From Oscarella lobularis (lineage: Eukaryota > Porifera > Homoscleromorpha > Homosclerophorida > Oscarellidae), in the NCBI RefSeq assembly GCF_947507565.1, contig NC_089176.1, positions 1,674,001-1,738,000 of the forward strand: a stretch of 64,000 bases of DNA, given 5' to 3'. Below, piece after piece: positions 11,244-22,526 of this stretch. Below the pieces are notes generated by a model that saw nothing but the letters and a program-made list of their open reading frames with translations, did no database searches and had not been told where the DNA came from. The translations under genes and the position numbers were made by a program. How positions within the stretch are numbered: the first letter of the stretch is position 1; every line of letters begins with the position of its first letter.

Positions 11244-12605
11244 GGCGAAGCGCGTTGTTCGTCGCGCATTCAAAACTGTACAGATTTCGTCAAGTGCGCG
11301 AAACGCTTCTTTTCTTGTGACTCGCCTAGCTTTCTCGATACATTCCTCTATCCGGTTTGTCAGGCACGTGGGACGGATACATTCAATTTCTGGCTTGGTC
11401 AAGTCTCGATCTGTCTCTCCAACTTGACGAGCACCACTATTGCCGAAGTGTACGGCATCAATCGCACAGTTGCACCGTTTGCGGAGGAGTGCCGTCTTGT
11501 TGACCATCGCCTATTCAATGACTTCGACACGTGTTTGCAACGCTATGACCTATGCACCGTGCAGTTTTCAAGGTCAGATGCGTTGACGTTTCGAGAGACT
11601 TTGAGAAAATTCTCAGCATATCGCGATAGCAATTTCAACACCGTGCTGGACATAGTTCGATCCTGTCCGAACGAAACGACCGTCCGTCAACTCAGATCGG
11701 TTTTAGAAGCTGAAGGCTTTGTTATATGCGGATCGATTGACACAGAGCAGAGTCCCCAGTCGTCGTTTATTGATGTCCTTGCGACATTTTTTGAGAGCTT
11801 GATTTCCGGAACCGGCAATTCTCTGCATCTGAACAGCGATGCTTTGTTGGAATGCGAAAGTCGGCGTGGCAATAGAATTCGTCGTGCTGTCAACGAAAGT
11901 TCGGGAGCTTTTGGGATCATCACTAACGGCACGAATGCAACGAGTCCGATCGACATTTGCCAGCTACTCGATAACTCGCAGCCAGAAACTCCTAACGTCA
12001 CTGTCGACTGTCCCGTGTGCGGTGACGGCGTTCTTCAGATCGACTCCGAAGAATGTGACGATAGCAATACAGTTCCAGGCGATGGGTGCTCGGATACTTG
12101 CGAGCTTGAAGAGGGCTTCGGTTGCCGTACTTCTGTGGGAGAGCGGACGGTTTGTTACAATAAGACGTGTGGCGATGGAGTACGCGTTCCCGGCGAAGAT
12201 TGTGATTCCGGATCGGACGGCTACGGATGCGAATCGTTCAGCTGCACTATACTCGACGGTTTTGAGTGTCCAGTTAACGCCGAATTCAACGGCTCGAGCG
12301 AGTGCTTCAATTGCGGAAATGGAATTCGAGAATTTTTTGAGGAGTGCGACACTCTGAATGGCACAGGCAAAGACATTGACGGCTGCAACGACACTTGCAA
12401 CATTGTTGAGTTATTCACATGTACGGGCAAGCGGGGAGCAGAAAGCGATTGCAAACACGTCGCCGTCGATTTCAACGTCGCCGACAAGACGACACTTAAT
12501 CGTACAGTCCTTTACCGCGAGGCAAATACGATCGTCCTGTTGGCGCCCAAAAGAGAGAACCTGGACGCTTCTGCATTTGGCAATGAGGTATTCTATAATT
12601 GTACC
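11244..12605 (+). other. Gene A: novel Cys-containing domain plus three DUF4215-type repeats
   Basis: One long open exon of about 450 codons. The first 250 residues ([19 protein letters not shown] onward) match no family I recognise; they have scattered Cys and several N-glycosylation sequons. Three repeats then follow the DUF4215 pattern: [15 protein letters not shown]...[22 protein letters not shown], and [14 protein letters not shown]...DGCNDTC. Unlike the upstream array, this exon has no stop or frameshift. Gene B has no counterpart in the window. Confidence 0.7.
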
Positions 12606-12622
12606 GTGAGAAAGCATTTTAA

Positions 12623-12732
12623 GGTTTAACCACGGATCACAAGTGGGCAAGGGGGCGTAACCCAGGCACGGATTGAACGTCACAATGTGCGCGCGTTGCC
12701 TATCCATCTCCTCTAAGATCCGTGGTTTAACT
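12623..12732 (-). repeat. Small hairpin element with weak tRNA-like promoter boxes, in a gene A intron
   Basis: The 147-bp intron 12606-12752 is about three times the usual size. It holds an inverted repeat (TTTAACCACGGATC near 12625, GATCCGTGGTTTAA near 12718). On the minus strand the inside has TGGATAGGCAACG and GTTCAATCC, loosely resembling pol III A and B boxes. It could be a SINE-like or MITE-like insertion. The box match is weak. Confidence 0.4.
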
Positions 12733-12752
12733 AACTGTACGTAACTTTTAAG

Positions 12753-15700
12753 GACTGGAAAGAAGTAGTCGTCGAATTGACTAATCCTTTGTACAGTCTG
12801 GAAGAAAGGGTGCGTTTCTCTTTTCTGTCTTTTCATTTCTTCATTCTTCTCTCGCAGGTTATCTTTTCCACTAGTACTGCAGTCTCTGTCAACAAACTGA
12901 CACCTGAGGAAAGAAGCAAAATTATCGGAGTTTCTACTATTCAATTTGTTACGGAATCCGGCAGGTATGTTGCAACGGTTGCTTTCTGTTTCAGTTTGAT
13001 AGAAAAACTTGTATTTAGTGAAGGGATCAGAGTTGTACGCGGAGCGAGTCCAGCCAATTTGACTCATGTCCTTCTTAGCTTGGGGTACTTCAGCTCTAGC
13101 AGAAGTCCGGATTTTAATCCAAGGTACGCTTAGTGACGTACTGTAAATAACTTCTCGGCTGACTTTGTCCTTCTTATAGATTCCTTCTGATCACAGTCAT
13201 TGATTCGAATACGTATTCAACGCCCGTTGTAGGCTTGACCGTTCAATTCGTTGGAGAGAACGACGACGCGCCTGTCTTGACGATAGGGAGTACGAATTCA
13301 CCCAATTGTGGATCAAAGTTCACAACTCTCCTGTTTTCTTTTAGCATCGGTTGCACACTACGAAGAAGGCAGCCAAACGCCTATTGGCATCACGAGCAAC
13401 TCGCTTAACCTGACAGACCCAGATCATCCATTGTAAAGCGTTTTTTGCTCTTTTTGTGCTTAACTCACAGTTGCAATTTTTTTGCAACCACCTGCTTAAC
13501 TCGTCAACAGTAAAAATTCGTTCTGGCGGAAGTGGGTCTTTGGCGATTATAAACAACGAAAAAACTGTCCAGTCGGAAGTAAACTATTTAAGCTCTCGAG
13601 GCATCGTGCAATTAAATTAATTTAATAAGGTAAAACCCTTGGGAAAGGAAATTGTTCTCACTGGAAATGCGACTGCTGATGTTTTCCAAGCTCTGCTCAA
13701 TAACGTCACTTACACAAATTCGTAAATATAAATATGCAAATTTTTACCCTTTCACTAAATTCTTCTAATCTAGCGAGCCAGAGTTTGAAGGCCTTGACGA
13801 CGTCTATATTGAATTTAGTGTCTTTGACGGAAAATTTAAGACAGTGAAACAAGTTCTGTACGCTCAGAATATGTAGTTTTTTAGCATATTGATGGTACAC
13901 TTCAGCGTACGACTGATTGACTTTAACGTCGCTCCGGTTGTAAGATTCCTTCAAGCTGAGGTGGGAACAATTTCGTACACCGAAGGACACTCTCCCAGTT
14001 TCCTCTCTGTCGGCGTCAACATAACAGACGTCAACGACGTAGTAATGGCAGGGTACGTCTTTAAATTTCAATGAAAGCACAACTGTAACTTGTCTTTTTC
14101 TCTCTATAGAGCAACGGTACTGTTAGTCGATGGTCATAGCGGGGATGCCTTGGTTCTCAATAAGTCAACTGCTGCAGATGTGGGCATATCGGTTCAGAGT
14201 CAAGACAACTATCAGTCCATAGTAGGTCTAAATTAATCCTCATATTGGTTTTCATTCACTGTGTGTTATGCAGACGCTTTCTGGTTCAGCTAGTATCCCT
14301 AATTACGAAATGATTTTGTCGTCGTTGGGCTTCATCAATAATCTTAGTCCTCCTGTAAATCTTTCATCAGACCCAAGGTTAAAACTCTGATGTTTTGGAT
14401 GTTTGTGCTATCATGTTGTTTCTCTTATAGAATGGCAACCGTCATTGTGGACGATGGTCAGAATCGCAGTGTTCCGGCAGCAATTCGAATAGTTGTCATT
14501 CCGGCTAGCGATGGTCTCATTCTTCGATTCACGCCGCCGAGCCAGCCTCTGCAATTCGCATCGCTTGCCGACAGATCTCATTCCATCACATTCACTGAAA
14601 ACGGGTCGCCAGTAAAAATTTTACCGAATGATACCGTTCTGGTTGACGTGGATAGTTTCTATGCTGGCAACGCGACGTTTTCATTCAATACCACTCGCAC
14701 TGGTGAAATCATTTTGGTCGACGTGAGCATAGCCAGTAGTCACGGAGTCACTGTTATCGGACAGGGTACATCAAGTACCTATTTGAGCGGAATTGCGTCG
14801 TTTGCGGCCTATCTAGAGGTAAAACGTCCTGTTCATCATTTTTCTGCCCACTTCACTTGGTATTTCTTCAGATATTGCTTTCTGTTACGTACAGCAATAC
14901 AGCGTCTGAACCGGAGAAAATTGTTCCTCAGATTGTTGTCATGGTGTGGGATATGGAAGGAGCGGCTAGCCTCCCGGTCTTTGTTTCTGTTTCTACCTCG
15001 TTCATCAACGATGGTCCGCAGTTGAATTTGGGCGTTGGCCTAGGCAAAGACGATCGAATACAATTCGTTGAAAATCAGAAAATCGGGCAGCACATCGTAA
15101 GTCGAGCACACGATGTCTTAATCAGTGATTCGGTTGAAGGAAACAACATCACGAGCATGACAGTCGAATTGACGTAAGAAAGTAGAAAGGAACAAATTCT
15201 ACGTAGCATTTCTTTTTCTTGTGTGCAGCGCAAATTACCCAGGCAGGCTCGATGCCGTTGAATACGTTTACTTGCGTAAATCGAGGGCATGTCCTGGCCT
15301 AATGGTAAGTGGAAACGATACAGATAATTGTTCATGCACCTCGTTGATTTCTTTAAGTATCAACCGGATAGCTCAGGAAAACTGCTAACGTTCACTGGTA
15401 TGGACGACGGCAAGGTATAAGTGACAATAATCTTTCAGATGGCATCAAAAACGTACATTTTTGTAGCTCTACGCTTGCATGGTCGGCAGGCTGTTCTACT
15501 TTTCGTCGGCTGATGAGCCAACAGTATTTGTCAGCGACTCGTCTTTAGAGAAAATCGGCCGCAAGGTGTGCACACAGACTAGTAAATCGCCACCATAAAT
15601 CTAACTGCTGCATGTACTTTCTTTGCTCGGCTGGGAAGATCTTAGTTACTGTCTTCGACAACGGAATTTCACCTGCGAGCAGCAGCGCCGCGTCCTATGT

Positions 15701-16415
15701 GGACATTGTCACTATCAACGACAATCAGCCGCGATTTGCGATTCATAACGAAACTGAATGCATTACAGAAACTACCAACAATCGTGGTAATCGACGTCGA
15801 CGTCGTGATGTTAAAGGGGAAGAGGCAGAGACAGATGAACGTGAGCCGTTTGTTCAAAAGCGGAAGGTTTGCTCTGCAAAATGTCATGCACTAGCAGTTT
15901 TTAGCTGAACTTGGGTATGATTCTATAGAGAGTTTACGTGACTTTGATTGAAGTCGAAGGGGCGTCGAACGATAGGGTTAATCCAGGAACAGCGGTGGTC
16001 TTGAAATTTTCGCACGAAACAAATATGCCGTCAGTTCACCGGCCGTCTGACTTGTCGAGCATAATCAGGTTTTCGCCCAACCATTTGAACAACGTTCCTG
16101 TCTTTGGATTATGGGACAATAATCGCACTCTTGCCATCGTCTTTCCAAAGGGAGCCTATCAGTGGAAAAGCTCAGATTTCTGTGGAACGAAAGACGTGAA
16201 ACTCACTTTTGTTGGAAAAGATCGAGGTTTGGTTAGAATGCTATTGAAAATTTGCGTTTTCCGCATCAAAACTTTTTAGCTAATTCCTGTCAGTCATGCG
16301 ATTATGGCATTTGCCACTTCTCCGGAATTCCCTGTCGCGTCACTGGCACTTACACTATCGAGTATGAAAAACCTGCAGTGACCTCAAATATATCCACGTC
16401 GAGTGGACTTGTCGT
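12753..16415 (+). other. Gene A: cadherin-like beta-sandwich region
   Basis: About fifteen small exons encode repeated beta-sandwich-like units with motifs such as VGENDDAPVLTIG, YEEGSQTPIGI, LNLTDPDHP, ISYTEGHSPSF and VTINDNQPRF. The alternation of N-D-x-P linkers, an E-G-S strand and a D-x-D or D-P-D turn resembles cadherin-like/CSPG-type repeats; I cannot assign one Pfam family. A basic run at about 15795 (RGNRRRRRDV) looks like a furin site just before the membrane-proximal part. CDYGICHFSGIPC precedes the membrane segment. Confidence 0.5.
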
Positions 16416-16838
16416 TGACGAAGAGACTGTCGTCGTCAATTGGGCAGTCGTTGCTTTAGCAATAGTGTGCATTTTCATCACTGCTGTCGCTGTAGCAGTG
16501 ATGGGTTGGCGTTACAAAAGGTTAGTCGATGAAGCAATCACACAAATTTCATTATTACGTGTGCTTTTTGTGTCAGAGGTCTGTAGAAGGGAAGGGGTGA
16601 ATGATTGAAACACGCCGCGTGCTGCTAGCATTAGAAATTGAATGTTGTTGCAATTCTTCATTCGCGTTCTGTCTTTTCTTTTCTGCTGCTGTTAGATTGT
16701 TGTGTCTTAGATACCTGGATTTGAGCGAAGCTGAATTAGAGGCCATGTCGTACCTAAATTGACCGAAGAGGCCGAGTTCGTCAAGGAAGATTGCGTGAGC
16801 GGTGAATTTAATCATAATGAGTTGTCCTTTAGCTCTCA
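16416..16838 (+). other. Gene A: transmembrane helix and short cytoplasmic tail
   Basis: After DEETVVVNW comes AVVALAIVCIFITAVAVAV, a typical single-pass helix, then the stop-transfer residues RYKR at the exon end (about 16520). The next likely exon, after a CTTAG acceptor at about 16710, reads YLDLSEAELEAMSYLN and stops at 16760. One base shift instead continues TEEAEFVKEDCVSGEF...SSQD to a stop at about 16838, which suggests a lost reading frame in the tail. The layout would make the product type I, with the modules outside the cell. Confidence 0.6.
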
Positions 16839-16989
16839 AGACTAGATCTAATAGAAGGCCAATTTTTCTCTATTGTTATGTTGACGCGGGTAGGTTTCCC
16901 ATCATATTTGGAAGCGCTGGTAGCGAGGAGAAGATTTGCGCTCGTCTCCGCTGTATATGTCACCGCGTTCGATCGGCCAACGAAATTTT

Positions 16990-18757
16990 GATTGGGCGCT
17001 GAGAGAAAAATAGTTTTAGTGGATGTCCTTCGGTGGACTCTCGCAGCAGCCCGTGAGCGGCGATAAGGGACCTGGAGCATGGGCGTGTGCATCTAAAAGG
17101 AGAAGACTCTTCAAGCAGACTCGACCGCAAATTGCTGATAAGAACAGCGGGACTAGCACCATGCACAGAGCAAAGACCAATGAATACTGGACGTACCTGA
17201 AATATTTATTAGTGATCATAGACTCAAGGTGGCTACTTGAGACTATACCTCTCGGAGTGGAATCGAACCGTCCATCTAAAATCTAAAAGCGTAGAGGCCA
17301 TCAGCGAAGCAGACTAGGTAAAAATCAATGATGATCAACAATATGCGTTTGGTGGTGCTGCTACCATACCGGACTGTGAGCTGCCGAATGCAATACAATG
17401 CCAAGTGTGTAACCAGCCTTCCCAATACAAACGAGTCTTGATCAAGAAGATTTAAGGTATTCAATGGCCTATGGAAAACAGTCAAGAAAAACTACTGTGA
17501 ATAAGATAATATTATACGTATCATAATTTTTCATCAGCGGATGAAAGAAGAGTCCAGCAACATGTGAAAACCGATTGGCTACAGGAGCTGGTTTTGGCAG
17601 AGGCTAAACAAATCGATGAATAATCTATTTAGCCGAACAGGTTTTAATTAATAGCCAGAGCTCTGGGCTTCTGTTTGAGTACCCTATGAAGGCTATGATA
17701 ACGTTTTGTCTTTGACTCAATCCTCTTCTGCACTATTGCTTGCCAACTTTCAATATCTCCGTCCTGATCCAAAGCTACTAGTGAAGTTTCTTCCTCCGGT
17801 TTTTTTACAGAAGTTGAATCAGACAGCTCTCTTGTGGCGGATGATATGACCTCATTGACCTGTATTACATTGGTAAACTGCAAACAATGTTTGCCTACTA
17901 AAAACAAACCTCCAGCATGTCAATTCGATGGCCTAGGCTGTAGTGAGGATTAAAAAAGTCTGACGTCAAATACGGGACTGCCTATCCTGATCCAATTAAA
18001 TAAACAATGGCACCAACGTTTCCAGTCATACCTGATGTGGGCGCATAACAGCGGCAGCCACTATGGCTTTGTGCCTTAGCATCCCAAATTGAGGAAAATA
18101 GAAACTATTTTGTAAATGAAGCAGAATCTTCATAACTTCAGCTGCAACCTAGGTACATAGGTGAAATAAGATCCTTATATAGCGATTCTCTCACATCTGA
18201 AAGATTGGAGTGGCCTGCGAGAATCAGACTTTCAGCTCCTTCCAGAGATGCTTGAACTCAATCGTAGTCATCGCGTGCAAGGAACCCTGGAAGAAAGAGC
18301 GTTACTTACTCGAAAACAACAAGTCAATAAATGACACTGACTAAGCCAAGAGACACATTGAAAAGCGCTCCATAAGAGTTCTACTTATTACATACCTGCA
18401 ATTAGGTCCAGAAGATAAACAGGAGTTTTCTTTTGGGCTTGCTCGTCTGGCAAAGGATACGGCTCAAGGCCGTCGTCTTCGTCGTCGCTAAAATTTAAGA
18501 TATAGCGCGCACGTGGCGTAATAGACAAAGCACGACTCTACCTATCATTGGCATCAACCTTTTCAACCACACTTTTTCCTATCAATGGTTCAGATTCAGA
18601 TGCTCTGGAAGAATCTTCTTCGGTCTCTCTTTGTTCAGTCAGCCTATTGAAATTTTTACAACTAATACAAATTAGCAAGCCAACTCTAGCACCTATTCGA
18701 ATCTTCTGGAAGCTTAGATAGAGACCAGAGCAACTTCACTTCATCGTCAACATCATA
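16990..18757 (-). pseudogene. TELO2: TELO2 (telomere maintenance 2), 3' half, degraded
   Basis: Minus-strand exons separated by small introns match the C-terminal half of TEL2, the TTT-complex scaffold that stabilises PIKK kinases. In gene order: 18693-18757 (KLLWSLSKLPEDSN), 18542-18643, 18396-18487 (DDEDDGLEPYPLPDEQAQKK), 18195-18286, 18032-18148 (EVMKILLHL), 17910-17981 (YLTSDFFNPHYSLGHRIDML), 17683-17877 (ESWQAIVQKRIESKTKR), about 17530-17609 (VANRFSHVAGLFFHPLM), about 17330-17461 (LDQDSFVLGRL), and 16990-17218 (YVQYSLVFALCMVL). A TGA lies in frame at 18258-18260 (DDYD*VQASLEGAE), and the last exon changes frame after FALCMVL. The 5' half is absent; a foldback element starts 160 bp upstream. 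Another complete copy probably exists elsewhere in the genome. Confidence 0.82.
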
Positions 18758-18917
18758 CTAAGAATTACAGTTCACTGAAGTAAACAATGTTTATAGTCTC
18801 GAGAATGAATGTACTGTGGGATGTGAGCAAGGGCGTCAAACCGACATTGAAATCCTGCAGTTCCGCTCCGAGAGTCCTTTTAGAGACCTAGGTGTAAATA
18901 AGGAAAATAACGAGAAG

Positions 18918-20605
18918 TAGAGTAGGACCTCGGCTTTCGGACATTCTGCGATTTCGGACGCTCGCACAGCAAATCTAGCGAACCGATTCTGGCTTCCTAT
19001 GGCGCATTTGAAAGCCCAATCCCTGCCAGGAAGATGTGCCAGAGCGCGAATCAATAGACCAAACCCTCATGATTTTATGAGAAGATTAGCGCGCGCAGGT
19101 CAAATCCTCCGCTTTCGGACAACAGTATCGCTTTCGGACACGTATGCGTAGCTCATTCAAATTTTAATGTTTCGCCTAGAATTTTTTTTCACAAAATCCT
19201 CTATCATAGAGCTTTCGAACGCAGTAAAGCTTTAGCCAAATGGTCTAGTCTATCGCATGCTAAAAATCGACGAATATACCGACATCGCACCTCGGTGTTC
19301 GGACACCAGTTATTCCGTTTGCAAAGCCCAAATCCGTTTCTAAAAGGATATTCTGAATTTTCTGTAAGGTATTTAAGACGATTTTCAAAAGCAGCTTAAA
19401 AAGAGTAACTTTGCTAAGCAATTGGGCTGTTTAGTGCATGAAAATGCATTTCTTGGGTTTGCTTTAGTAGCCATAAAACTAAATATAGCAACGAAAATAC
19501 CCAAACTGGCACAGAAGCAAGCGGTGCGAAGAAAAAGTCACCCTAAAACTTCGTATTAATGAAAAATTCTGCCGCATACAGTACTTTACGCCAAATGCAT
19601 TTGTCGTGCTGATTTTGATCGCAACGTCAGAAACATTACATAAAAGTACGCCTTTTTACAGTATCTGTCTCTGGAGTGCTCTTCCATAAGTAGAGTAAGT
19701 ACATTTTTAGCGGCATTGAGTTTCATGAAGATATCACAGCCAGAGTGTGATACCAAGAATCTGAAATTCGATCTTTATATAAGAGCACTCAAACTGAAAT
19801 TCTTAGAACGCAATAGATAAATTAATAAACGCAGATGGTCAGCTTGACGTAGCCTGAGCTCTTGGCAATATACCATAAACAGTACAAACACTATGATAAA
19901 GTTTGAACAAACTGCATTTTGCGTAACGTCCTGTACTGGTATATGTGACAGAATTTTTCAATAATATGAAGTTTAAGGGTGACTTTTTCTTCGCACCGCT
20001 TGCTTCTGTACCAGTTTGGGTAATCTCGTTGCTATATTTAGTTTTATGGCTACTAAAGCAAACCCAAGAAATGCATTTTCATGCACTAAACAGCCCAATT
20101 GCTTAGCAAAGTTACTCTTTTTCAAGCTGCTTTTGAAAATCGTCTTAAATACCTTACAGAAAATTCAGAATATCCTTTTAGAAACTGATTTGGGCTTTGC
20201 AAACGGAATAACTGGTGTTCGAACACCGAGGTGCGATGTCGGTATATTCGTCGATTTTTAGCATGCGATAGACTAGACCATTTGGCTAAAGCTTTACTGC
20301 GTTCGAAAGCTCTATGATAGAGGATTTTGTGAAAAAAAATTCTAGGCGAAACATTAAAATTTGAATGAGCTACGCATACGTGTCCGAAAGCGATACTGTT
20401 GTCCGAAAGCGGAGGATTTGACCTGCGCGCGCTAATCTTCTCATAAAATCATGAGGGTTTGGTCTATTGATTCGCGCTCTGGCGCATCTTCCTGGCAGGG
20501 ATTGGGCTTTCAAATGCGCCATAGGAAGCCAGAATCGGTTCGCTAGATTTGCTGTGCGAGCGTCCGAAATCGCAGAATGTCCGAAAGCCGAGGTCCTACT
20601 CTACG
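18918..20605. mobile_element. Large foldback element with about 0.7-kb inverted arms
   Basis: The left arm begins GTAGAGTAGGACCTCGGC at 18918 and the right arm ends with its complement at 20605. The arms (about 18918-19625 and 19895-20605) are nearly identical over long stretches, including 19100-19545 against 19975-20420, and surround a spacer of about 270 bp. CTTTCGGAC-type subterminal repeats occur near both ends. A short peptide can be read from both arms, which only mirrors their identity. No transposase is seen. It is a non-autonomous TIR or foldback transposon; the superfamily is unclear. Confidence 0.75.
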
Positions 20606-20932
20606 TCTCCCTCTCTTTCTTAGTCCACTGCACCTTGCTTGGCGAAACAACGGGTCATCGACCGACATTGCGACTAGATGCAAAGAAGGGCGACGAGTTC
20701 GCTAATCCGGGACAAACGATTCCCGGATAACATTTTCAGTTTTTTAGCGTTTCTGCCGCCCTGTGAGGGATATGCCAATCGAAATCGTCTTCAACTTGAA
20801 CAGATGTTTCCTATTTTTGACCTGTTCCTCATCTGCAGAGGTAGAGAAGTCCTACGGCTAAGCTCTCACGTGGGAAAGTAGACTCCTACGTACACCTTGT
20901 AGAGCTACTCAGAGCTACTCACAAAAGGAACG
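20606..20932. other. 5' flank of the sulfatase gene
   Basis: This 327-bp stretch lies between the foldback element and the sulfatase start codon. I see no open exon or repeat in it. It presumably holds the promoter and 5' UTR; GAGCTACTCAGAGCTACTCA is a short direct repeat just before the ATG. Confidence 0.4.
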
Positions 20933-22429
20933 ATGAAAACTTTCCTCATCCTCTACATTAGCGTTGCTCTCTTTGCGTTTTCTGAAGCTACAGATGAGAA
21001 AAAGAACGTTCTATTCATTGTCGTCGACGACCTTCGCCCCGATATCGGCGCTTATGGTCAAACGTACGTCCACACTCCCAACATTGACCAGCTTGCTAAA
21101 GAGTCACTTGTCTTTGACCGCGCCTACTGCCAACAAGCCATCTGCGCTCCGTCGAGAAATTCATTCATGACGGGGAGACGTCCAGATACCACAAAAGCGT
21201 GGAATTTCATCGATCATTTTCGCGAGCCGGGAGTGGGTCTCAACTGGACGTCACTGCCTCAATACTTTAAAAAGCACGGATACTTCTCGTCGGGCGTCGG
21301 CAAACTCTACCACCCCAACCTGCCTCCGAACTTCGATCCGCCCTCGTGGTCTGACCTTGACAAATTTCCTTTTGTCTATCCGTCGCCGCAGGGATGTCCA
21401 AACCATACTGTTTGGTGTCCGCTTCCTCGAAACGGTACCTATTTTTCGGATGTCAATTCGACGGAAGTCTTTCTCAAGCGTCTCCAGTATGTGGCTAAAT
21501 CAAAAGAGCCTTTCTTTTTGGGAATTGGTTTCCACAAGCCTCACCTGTCGTGGAGATTTCCAGAGGAGTTCTTGAAGTACTACCCTGGAATTGATAACAT
21601 AGCCCCAGCAAAACACCGTCTGCCGCCTGAGGGAATGCCGCCAGTTGCCTGGCATGAATGCATATCGGAAAACCGTTATTCTGACGTTCACTTCCCTATC
21701 AATTTGACGACGCCGTTTCCGATCGAAAGTCAGCAAATGATGCGTCGCGCTTACTATGCGGCGACGAGTTTTACGGATTCTCTCGTTGGCGAAATTCTCG
21801 ACAGTTTGAAAAATCTCGGTCTGGCTGACAATACGATCGTCTCGTTTCACGCTGATCACGGTTGGCAATTGGGTGAGCACAACGAATGGTGCAAGATGAC
21901 AAATTTCGAACTAGCGACTCGCGTGCCTCTCATGATTCGCGTTCCCTGGAAAAAGGCGGCAATGGGTAAAAAAACGAATGCGCTCGCTGAGCTTGTCGAC
22001 CTGTATCCGACACTCGTCGATCTCGCCGGACTTCCTCCTGCAAGTGAAGAGAATTTGGAAGGAACGTCATTGGCTGCTATATTCGACGATGTTAACCGAT
22101 CCGTCAAGAACGCTTCGTTGTCGCAATATCCCAGATGCAATCCTGATCCAACGAGTGAAAACAACGGCTGCATACAAACAAATCGAACAAACATCAGTTT
22201 CATGGGATACAGCATGAGAACGGATCGGTACCGCTACACAGAATGGGTCAAATGGAACGGAACCAAACTGAAACCGGAGTGGGAGAATCATGTCGGCGTA
22301 GAGTTGTACGACCATCAAAACGACGACGAGACCGACTTTGACGCATTCGAAAACGTGAACATCGCTTCGAAAAATCCGAGCGTAGTGAAAATGCTTAGCA
22401 AACAGTTGCACAATCTCGTTGGCCATTAG
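20933..22429 (+). CDS. IDS: Iduronate-2-sulfatase-like lysosomal sulfatase
   Basis: A single-exon gene of 498 aa. It would remove 2-sulfate from iduronate residues of heparan or dermatan sulfate in the lysosome, or act on similar sulfated glycans. Residues 1-19 form a signal peptide. [13 protein letters not shown] holds the metal-binding Asp pair (about 32-33). CAPSR (71-75) is the sulfatase signature whose Cys71 becomes formylglycine, followed by GRRPDTT, which is characteristic of IDS rather than arylsulfatases. [14 protein letters not shown] (from residue 306) carries further metal-site residues. Human IDS is about 550 aa, so the length fits. The start is the first ATG and gives the signal peptide directly. 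The intronless structure may mean a retrocopy, but no poly(A) trace is evident. Confidence 0.93.
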   Translation: MKTFLILYISVALFAFSEATDEKKNVLFIVVDDLRPDIGAYGQTYVHTPNIDQLAKESLVFDRAYCQQAICAPSRNSFMTGRRPDTTKAWNFIDHFREPGVGLNWTSLPQYFKKHGYFSSGVGKLYHPNLPPNFDPPSWSDLDKFPFVYPSPQGCPNHTVWCPLPRNGTYFSDVNSTEVFLKRLQYVAKSKEPFFLGIGFHKPHLSWRFPEEFLKYYPGIDNIAPAKHRLPPEGMPPVAWHECISENRYSDVHFPINLTTPFPIESQQMMRRAYYAATSFTDSLVGEILDSLKNLGLADNTIVSFHADHGWQLGEHNEWCKMTNFELATRVPLMIRVPWKKAAMGKKTNALAELVDLYPTLVDLAGLPPASEENLEGTSLAAIFDDVNRSVKNASLSQYPRCNPDPTSENNGCIQTNRTNISFMGYSMRTDRYRYTEWVKWNGTKLKPEWENHVGVELYDHQNDDETDFDAFENVNIASKNPSVVKMLSKQLHNLVGH

Positions 22430-22526
22430 TATTCTGAACGCATGTGTGTCTAACAAAGACATGATTCTCATCTACCGACACGGGGGACGTTCCCAACTCA
22501 CGTGGAAGGGTACTCAACGACTTGCT

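Larger units (their letters stand above)
1539..16838 (+). pseudogene. Gene A: giant Sushi/FAM171-like/EGF/NIDO-AMOP-VWD/cadherin-like transmembrane protein, disabled
   Basis: This multi-exon gene has the same domain order as gene B (28533-39060) and continues further 3'. Order: Sushi remnant, FAM171-like domain, about eight Sushi, about ten EGF, NIDO-AMOP-VWD, a post-VWD module, more EGF_CA, three DUF4215-type repeats, cadherin-like segments, one transmembrane helix. Introns are about 45-60 bp and mostly phase 1 around EGF and Sushi exons. Lesions seen by comparison with B or with module consensus include frameshifts near 1590, 2488, 4130, 4345, 5240, 7375, 8340, 9091 and 10150, and stops in frame near 6297, 6552, 9992 and 10656. 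The 11.2-16.5 kb part looks much cleaner. It is probably a pseudogene, or a gene whose 3' half survives. The real 5' end lies upstream of the window. Confidence 0.75.

Noticed and set aside
18836-20730. Two identical short ORFs starting MIRALAHLPGRDWAFKCAIG on opposite strands
   Set aside because: They come from the inverted arms of the foldback element; identity reflects DNA symmetry, and no protein family or longer frame supports coding.
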